12,153 nucleotides of DNA from Pavlovales sp. CCMP2436. Its lineage: Eukaryota > Haptophyta > Pavlovophyceae > Pavlovales. Position 1 is the stretch's first letter. Each line of letters begins with the position of its first letter. Shown here in pieces: positions 7,723 to 12,153 of the stretch. The notes under the pieces are model-generated. The model ran no database searches. It worked only from the letters and a program-made list of their open reading frames with translations, and was not told where the DNA came from. Location of the stretch: NCBI GenBank assembly GCA_026770615.1, contig MU631429.1, positions 77,710-89,862 of the forward strand, written 5' to 3'. The translations under genes were made by a program, and so were the position numbers.

Positions 7723-7787
7723 GGGGGGTTCGGGCTGGCGGTACGTTTCAAGTTCCAAGTCAGGCTGATCTTAGCGCTCCGACGCAG
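7723..7787 (-). repeat. dispersed repeat family A, copy 2
   Basis: Read on the minus strand this matches 2248-2305 with a handful of differences (cores GGAGCGCTAAGATCAGCCTG and ACTTGAAACGTACCGCCAG). It directly abuts family B copy 1, separated by a TA-rich stretch, so A and B may be parts of one longer element. Confidence 0.8.
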
Positions 7788-7805
7788 GCTCCTTTATATA
7801 TATAT

Positions 7806-7928
7806 TATTTATTTCGCCCCCGTCTCTCAACGCCGTCGGTTCATAACGACGTCACTCTCGCGAGTGAATCCGCCGTGCCAGCAGGTACCTTCAGCTAAGC
7901 GCTGAAGGCCCACCAGTGACAAAAAAAA
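7806..7928 (-). repeat. dispersed repeat family B, copy 1
   Basis: On the minus strand it reads GGTACCTGCTGGCACGGCGG, TTCACTCGCGAGAGTGA and CGTCGTTATGAACCGACG in order. The same blocks in the same order occur on the plus strand at about 10383-10476 and 11398-11534. Homology to the 11.4-kb copy extends over about 120 bp, including a flanking TTTTTGTCA(C/G)TG block. It contains two short palindromes. Confidence 0.85.
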
Positions 7929-7974
7929 CCTTTGAGTTGCCGAACGCGCCCACGTTCTCATCTAAAGCCACATT

Positions 7975-8070
7975 CCGTCTCCGTCGCCGTCGCCGTCGCA
8001 GCCTCCATTGCCGCCGCCGCCGCCGCCGCCGCCGCTGCCGCTGCCGCCACCGCCACCACCGCCGCCGCCG
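7975..8070 (+). repeat. CCG-type trinucleotide microsatellite
   Basis: A CCGTCG-type stretch passes into an uninterrupted (CCG)n run and then CTGCCG/CCACCG variants. It keeps frames open and would encode poly-Ala or poly-Arg, but there is no sign that it is translated. Two runs of C (near 8108 and 8120) follow. Confidence 0.9.
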
Positions 8071-8264
8071 TATATGCATACTTTTTTATTCACCTAGCGA
8101 TCATCTGCCCCCCCCCTCCCCCTCCCCCATTCCGGACGCCAAGGCGAACGCAACACCTGCGCCATACATACTGCCGAAGCATCAGAGATACGCTAACAGG
8201 ATCAGGATGCCGATGGCTTTCGCTTTCGCGCGGCTTTTGCCGCATAGCCTGGATCAGTTATGCG

Positions 8265-8427
8265 GGGGATCGCGGGCAATAAGAAACCGTCGTGTTAAGA
8301 AACTGAGCCTCGTTTCTTTGCCCTTCAATCGTAATTTAAACCAAAATTTAACCATTTTTTGTATGTAATTTGCTTAGAAACTCAGCCTCAGCCTCAAAAC
8401 CAGCCGTTCTTATTGCCCGCGATCCCC
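8265..8427. mobile_element. 163-bp inverted-repeat element (MITE-like)
   Basis: Perfect 21-bp terminal inverted repeats lie at 8265-8285 (GGGGATCGCGGGC...) and 8407-8427 (...GCCCGCGATCCCC), enclosing 121 bases. Inside each end lies a diverged GAAACT(G/C)AGCCT motif. No open frame of note is inside. A target-site duplication is not clear, although TA lies within a few bases outside each end. The size and structure fit a non-autonomous DNA transposon; alternatively it is a long hairpin. Confidence 0.65.
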
Positions 8428-8462
8428 TGTAGAAAATATCTGTTAAAGGCGGGTCGGGTTAC

Positions 8463-8470
8463 TATATATA
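8463..8470 (+). promoter_or_regulatory. TATA box of the Sel1-MYND gene
   Basis: TATATATA followed by GCACAAAG sits 52 bases upstream of the first ATG at 8522. That leaves room for transcription to begin about 30 bases downstream with a very short leader. It is the clearest promoter-like motif in the window. Confidence 0.5.
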
Positions 8471-8521
8471 GCACAAAGTCTCGGCACGCCGTGGGCCTCA
8501 CCGTGGGCGCACGCAACCGTC

Positions 8522-11339
8522 ATGCGGCGCAGCGACGCCGTACGGAGCGCTGCGCACGCACCTGCCATGCGGCGCGGCGACGCCAGGCGCACCGCTGAGT
8601 TACTCGCCGCTGGGCTGCGGTCCTACTACGGCGATGGCGAGCCCGAGGACCACGCCAAGTCTGCGCGACTCTTCCGCCTCGGAGCCGACAAGGGTTCTGC
8701 AGTCGCGCAGGCCATGCTCGCGCAGTGCTACGAGTAGGGCGAGGGCTTACCCAGGGACATCGAAAAGGCTGCCCGTTACTACCACCTCGCAGCCGAGCAA
8801 GGCGACGCTCATGCGCAGAATTCACTCGGGGATCTCTACGACGTTGGAGACGGCGTGATACAGAACTTTGAAACGGCTGCACGCTTCTACCGCCTCGCGG
8901 CCGACCAAGGGTTCGCCGATGGACAGTACAACTACGGTAATGCATTCGATGAGGGCGAGGGCCTACCTCAAGACAAGGCCAAGGCAGTTAACTACTACGG
9001 CCTCGCAGCCGAGCAGGGCCATGCAGGTATTAATATTAATAATTTTCGTGCCAGAGGGGGGGGGGTGGAAGATAATTAGATTTAATTTTAAAATGGGGGG
9101 GGCACCTGGTGGGGGCCAAGCAGGTTAACTTCAACCTCAGCCCGAGTAATTTATTGCGGAAAATTATGAAAAGCATTTCCGGGTCTCTATCGGACAGCCT
9201 CAACCCCAACCCCAACCCCAACCCCAACCCCCCCCCCTTCCCCTTGCCCCACTCCCCCCCCATGCAGAGGCGCAGACGCAGCTCGGATAGTGTTATCGTC
9301 TGGGCGTAGGGATAGCTGAGGATCGCGACAAGGCCTTTTACTACTACAGCCTCGCAGCCGACCAGGGCCACACCGAGGGGCAGAATGCTCTCGGGTTTTG
9401 CTACCTTCACGGTGTGTAAATATCTATAAAACCGTCCGGCCCCGTAAACGGTCCCGTAAACGGTCTTCCAGTCTCCCAGTGGTGCAGGAACAACACATTG
9501 ATAAGCCTAGATATAAGAATTAATATTGCAAATCCCATCTACGGGCAAATTTCTATTTTGCAAAAGGACTCTCTTAGTAACCAGGCTCAAGAAAATATGC
9601 CCGTCTATGACTGTAATCATTCTATTATTAGGTCACGGCTCGCTACTACATACAAGCGATACTTAATTGCATACACACGATGCTTAACTGGCTCGAAAAG
9701 TGAGGGTGTTTTTTCTTAATGCCCGGCTTTCTTAATGCCCGTCTATGCCTATATTCCTTCTATATATTTATGATAGGGATTCAAGCTGGCGTCTGACTGT
9801 TCTGAATGTTGTGCTGGTCTAAGCGCTGCGTCGCCCATTGCCTGCTATATATCATATTAGTTCACGGCGTAACTCAGAGCCACGTCGAGTCTGCTCGTTA
9901 CTACGGCCTAGCAGCCGACAAGGGATGCGCAGAAGCACAAACCATGCTTGCGCAAGCTTTCGATGAGGGGGAAGCCGTGCTACCGCCTCGCAGCCGACCA
10001 GGGTCACCTTGCCGCGCAGTGTAACTACGCGCAGGCATTACTCCACGGTAAGCCGGTTTATTGCGGAGCAATAAGGAAGTTTATCGCAGGGCGCAGCAGC
10101 CGGACCGCAGGGCGCCTGACTTCTGGGCTATGTCACTAACATGCCCAAGAATATCAGTTTAATTTCGCGCAGGCATTATTCCGCGGTGAGTCACTTTTTA
10201 CGATGATGCACTGCACTGCACTATAATATAATATAATATAGTATACTTTGATGAATTCCTATCAGTAATAGAATAAACAGGGCGCTCGTGCATATAATAA
10301 TATAAAATATAATATAATATATTATAAATGATGTACTGCACAATCTGCCTGTGGACACTTATCTTGTTGTCTCTAATTGCGCAGCTGAAGACCTGCTGGG
10401 ACGGCGAATTCACTCGCAAAAGTAAAGTCGTTATGAACCGACGACGATGAGAGGTCGAACGAGCGGAATAAATTAGATACCACCATCAGAAGCCAGCACG
10501 GCTAGCGTGGCAGCCGAACCACCCGAAGGTGGGCTCGCGCCGAGCCCCCTGTGCATTAGTTCAACGCATATTCTGTTCAAAGCATAGTCTGGTCGAACGA
10601 GCGGGGCGTCCGGTACACTGACTGCCGCCCGCCAAAGCGCCCAAAGGGCGGCGTGCCTCTAGCCTGCCTCAGTTTGCAGTGCATCGTCGTATACCGTATA
10701 ACGTATTCCGCTCATTCAACCTCTTATCGACTATGATCCTTGATTTTTTTTTTTTTTTTTAATCATGCAAATACTGTATCAGGCGACGGCTTACCTAGGG
10801 ACCACCACGAGGGTGTTCGCTACCACCGCCTCGCAGCTGACCAGGACTTCGCACATTCGCTCCTGGCGCTCGGCGCCATGCTTTTAGATGACGAGCACGT
10901 CCCAGCCGACGAGCGTGCGCTGGAGCCTGCACTCGCAAATGCATGCGAAGGAGCGAGGCTTCTCGCGCGCGCAGTGCAGAGCACGGACCCCGAGTACGAT
11001 TCCGACCACGAGTCCGATCGGCTCGAGGCGCTCGAGCTCCTCCGCAGTCACGCTCACAGGCGCGAGGTCGTCTCGGTGTGCTGCATCGGCTGCGGGGCGA
11101 CCAAAGGGCTCAAAGTGTGCACGCGCTGCAAAGTGGCTAGGTATGTTATTATGATGAAATACTTCATTATGATGGACATGGATCTGCTCGTCTGGCACAC
11201 ATACACACGGGAGTCCCATTGATATTTACTTCCATACCAAACTCACTATCTCAGGTTTTGCGGCAGCGCGTGCATGCGGCTGTCGTGGCGGGCGCACAAG
11301 GAGTACTGCGCACGCTGGGCGGACGAGTCGCGGGAATGA
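8522..11339 (+). CDS. Sel1-repeat protein with C-terminal MYND zinc finger, interrupted
   Basis: Seen: five exons (8522-9026, 9268-9411, 9861-10047, 10783-11140, 11255-11339). Eight Sel1 repeats start at LGADKGSAVAQ, LAAEQGDAHAQ, LAADQGFADGQ, LAAEQGHAEAQ, LAADQGHTEGQ, LAADKGCAEAQ, LAADQGHLAAQ and LAADQDFAHSL. Spacing is 36 residues across introns 1, 2 and 3, which supports the splice model. The C terminus is a MYND finger: CCIGCG, CTRC, FCGSACM, HKEYC, then TGA. Sel1 repeats form alpha-solenoid scaffolds and MYND fingers bind short peptides, so an adaptor role is likely, probably soluble since no signal peptide or membrane segment is seen. Two in-frame ATGs (8522, 8567) lie in a 45-bp near-duplicate; either could start. 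Lesions: TAG at 8735 and 9288, each replacing exactly one repeat residue, and a 29-nt deletion near 9976 that shortens repeat six and shifts frame. With the deletion counted, the length is a whole number of codons (435 residues). Identification is firm; whether it is functional is not. Confidence 0.85.
9027..9267 (+). other. Sel1 gene intron 1, phase 1, 241 nt
   Basis: Donor GCAG|GTATTA and acceptor CATGCAG|AGGCG. Joining gives LAAEQGHAEAQTQLG and keeps the 36-residue repeat period. The intron contains G10 and G9 runs and the (AACCCC)5 tract, which together with the following C-rich sequence supplies the pyrimidine tract. Confidence 0.8.
9201..9238 (+). repeat. (AACCCC)5 tract followed by a C homopolymer
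   Basis: Five hexamer units of AACCCC are followed by a run of C and a C/T-rich stretch leading to the intron acceptor. The hexamer matches the ciliate-type telomere repeat read on the C strand, but five units in an intron are more simply explained as a microsatellite. Confidence 0.85.
9412..9860 (+). other. Sel1 gene intron 2, phase 1, 449 nt
   Basis: Donor CACG|GTGTGT and acceptor ATATTAG|TTCACGG. The join reads CYLHVHGVTQS and restores an exact 36-residue repeat. The intron holds two CCGTAAACGGTC repeats near 9443 and a decayed family A copy. A ten-base near-identical TTCACGG(T/C)GT lies at both exon edges. Confidence 0.75.
9778..9836 (-). repeat. dispersed repeat family A, copy 3 (decayed)
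   Basis: GGGATTCAAGCTGGCG at the left and GCTGGTCTAAGCGCTGCG at the right match, in the same orientation, the ends of copy 2 at 7723-7787. The middle is diverged. Confidence 0.55.
10153..10190 (+). pseudogene. partial duplicate of the preceding Sel1 exon end, with splice signals
   Basis: ATATCAG is followed by TTTAATTTCGCGCAGGCATT and ATTCCGCG|GTGAGT. This mirrors the 3' end of the exon that finishes at 10047 (CGCAG, TGTAACTACGCGCAGGCATT, ACTCCACG|GTAAGC). The conserved CAG now sits where a splice acceptor would, and the donor is consensus, so a 28-nt microexon could be recognised. It would encode FNFAQALFRG in place of CNYAQALLHG. Confidence 0.55.
10221..10327. repeat. AT microsatellite stretches with flanking short repeats
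   Basis: Two runs of TATAA/AATAT units (about 10221-10248 and 10293-10325) lie between near-identical direct repeats ATGATG(C/T)ACTGCAC at 10202-10215 and just after the second run. Confidence 0.75.
10383..10476 (+). repeat. dispersed repeat family B, copy 2
   Basis: Reads ACCTGCTGGGACGGCG, TTCACTCGCAAAAGTAAAG and GTCGTTATGAACCGACGACG, then GATGAGAGG and GAGCGGAATAAATTA, the same order as the copy at 11398-11534. It lies inside intron 3 of the Sel1 gene. Confidence 0.85.
10449..10725. repeat. inverted repeat pair in intron 3 (possible non-autonomous element)
   Basis: A 22-base arm at 10449-10470 (GAGAGGTCGAACGAGCGG plus AATA) pairs with 10704-10725 (TATTCCGCTCATTCAACC plus TCTT), 19 of 22 matching. 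The motif GGTCGAACGAGCGG also recurs directly at 10591-10604. A second inverted pair, 10200-10215 with 10675-10690 (15 of 16), overlaps it. Confidence 0.6.
11141..11254 (+). other. Sel1 gene intron 4, phase 2, 114 nt
   Basis: Donor CTAG|GTATGT and acceptor ATCTCAG|G. Splicing joins CTRCKVA(R) to FCGSACM in the middle of the MYND finger, restoring its cysteine spacing. Confidence 0.85.
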
Positions 11340-11397
11340 GCACGCGGAGGCTGTCCGGATTGTAACAGGATCTCGGCGCGTTCGGCAACTCAACGAT

Positions 11398-11534
11398 ATA
11401 ATTTTTGTCAGTGATGGCCCTACAGCTGAATGGATGCAGCTGGAGGTACCTGCTGGCACGGCGGGTTCACTTGCGAAAGTGACGTCGTTATGAACCGACG
11501 ACAATGAGAGGACTCGAGCGGAATAAATTATATA
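11398..11534 (+). repeat. dispersed repeat family B, copy 3
   Basis: Contains ATTTTTGTCAGTGATGG, GGTACCTGCTGGCACGGCGG, TTCACTTGCGAAAGTGA and CGTCGTTATGAACCGACGAC, then GAGCGGAATAAATTATATA. It matches the inverted copy at 7806-7928 over nearly its whole length and is the best-preserved plus-strand copy. Confidence 0.85.
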
Positions 11535-11653
11535 ACAGGACTTTCTGGCGAGGGGAATGCGAGGGCGTGCGCAGCAGCAGTAAATGGCGTCCGGGGAGGT
11601 GCAAATTTCTAGAAATGAGCACGCGCCAAGTCTTTGTTGCTACCGGAATGTAA

Positions 11654-11685
11654 AACTGTAATCGGTTAATAACCAGTTTACAGTT
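11654..11685. repeat. cruciform-capable palindrome
   Basis: AACTGTAA pairs with TTACAGTT, and inside them GGTTA pairs with TAACC around a central A. This could be a hairpin in RNA or a mobile-element end. Confidence 0.6.
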
Positions 11686-11842
11686 ATTACAGTAACTACT
11701 TACTACGTATCGCCTCAATTGGTGAATCCCTTGCCGGCAAAAGATAGATTCATCAAGAACAGAGACCTGGCTCCAGCAGATGTGTAAATCTCTAAAAATA
11801 CGTCAATCCCGTGACAGCTCTCCATCGAACCCAAGCGTCGAG

Positions 11843-11896
11843 AAACACTCGGATCAAGGGATCTTTGCAGAGCTCACGGATACCGTCCCTGAGCAC
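11843..11896 (-). repeat. dispersed repeat family C, copy 3
   Basis: On the minus strand it reads GGGACGGTATCCGTG, then GATCCCTTGATCCGAGTGTT, collinear with copy 1 at about 1065-1118 (GGATCCCTGGATCTGAGTGT). Confidence 0.6.
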
Positions 11897-12153
11897 TCGG
11901 GGGCCAGTTCGCCCCCCTCCCACGGGCAGATGCTGTCCGATAAAGATCCGGACGCAGCTTGGGCATTAGTTATATAATAAACCGAGAAATAGGAGCAGGG
12001 CCAGGGTAGAAAGCTGAAAGTGAAAGTGAAAGCCTCATCCCTCATCGCCATCGCTGGATCTTTCGGACGTAGCCTGCGTAGGTTTATTCGGCCACATTGT
12101 TTAATTTTGCGTTCCGGTCTGTATCGCAGTGCCCCCCCCCCCCCCCCCCCCCC

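Larger units (their letters stand above)
10048..10782 (+). other. Sel1 gene intron 3, phase 1, 735 nt
   Basis: Donor CACG|GTAAGC and acceptor TGTATCAG|GCGAC. The join gives YAQALLHGDGLPRD with a 36-residue period. This long AT-rich intron holds a decayed copy of the preceding exon end, a family B copy, AT microsatellites, nested inverted repeats and a 17-base T run upstream of the acceptor. Confidence 0.8.
11340..12153. other. non-coding 3' region of the window
   Basis: I find no supportable gene. TTGTAACAGG just after the MYND stop may serve as polyadenylation context. The stretch holds family B copy 3, family C copy 3, a partial duplicate of the post-stop sequence (AATGAGCACGCG at 11335 and again near 11615), a cruciform-capable palindrome at 11654-11685, a GGGGG...CCCCC hairpin near 11899-11916, and a run of 22-23 C at the window end. 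Confidence 0.6.

Noticed and set aside
7891..8079. Minus-strand frame encoding poly-Arg and the plus-strand poly-Ala/Arg frames nearby
   Set aside because: They come entirely from the CCG microsatellite and have no other coding signal.
11780..11977. A 65-codon plus-strand frame near the window end
   Set aside because: It overlaps the inverted family C repeat and a GGGGG/CCCCC hairpin, and matches nothing I recognise.
12131..12153. Run of C at the window end as a possible biological feature
   Set aside because: A homopolymer exactly at the sequence end is most simply where assembly or read extension stopped.
1..12153. tRNA, rRNA, CRISPR arrays, bacterial operons and viral genes
   Set aside because: No cloverleaf, ribosomal core, spaced repeat array or viral hallmark was seen on either strand; introns and domain content are eukaryotic.

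Overview
This is eukaryotic nuclear DNA, most likely from a unicellular alga. Coding stretches are GC-rich with mostly G or C in third codon positions. They are cut by short GT-AG introns, two of which open with the same GTGCGC donor, and are separated by AT-richer, repeat-laden spacers. The gene content (a USP7/UBP12-type MATH and ubiquitin-like scaffold, a kinase with a C-terminal zinc domain, a Sel1-repeat protein ending in a MYND finger) is typical of haptophytes, stramenopile algae or green algae. The lineage cannot be fixed from this window. All functional names come from recognising family motifs by eye; no database was searched.

Layout. 1-282 is a 69-bp minisatellite lying in open but unrecognised reading frames that run to about 890. 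900-2900 has no convincing gene. It holds two long fold-back repeats and members of several dispersed repeat families. 2931-4272 encodes a MATH domain followed directly by the two ubiquitin-like C-terminal domains of USP7/UBP12, without the protease core between them. 4273-7684 continues in the same reading frame past a TAG codon into a coiled-coil region, a protein kinase domain (two introns) and a RING/IBR-like Cys-rich tail. No ATG is available to start the kinase part on its own, so these two blocks are probably one gene. 7685-8460 is a spacer with dispersed repeats, a CCG microsatellite and a small inverted-repeat element. 8522-11339 is a five-exon gene with eight Sel1 repeats and a C-terminal MYND zinc finger, preceded by a TATA box. 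11340-12153 is non-coding and repeat-rich, and ends in a C homopolymer at the window edge.

The two big genes are recognisable but do not read cleanly. The fused MATH/kinase gene has a TAA produced by three clustered one-base homopolymer gains, two in-frame TAG codons, two clear frameshifts and one probable one. The Sel1-MYND gene has two in-frame TAG codons and a 29-nt deletion. Splice sites, domain spacing and Sel1 periodicity are otherwise intact. Either the locus is a set of young pseudogenes, or the sequence carries indel errors, or (for the TAG codons only) TAG may be read as sense. Both recognisable genes end at TGA.

If expressed as one protein, the first gene would join a ubiquitin-pathway substrate-binding scaffold, a kinase and a possible ubiquitin-ligase-like zinc module. 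The Sel1-MYND protein would be an independent protein-interaction scaffold.
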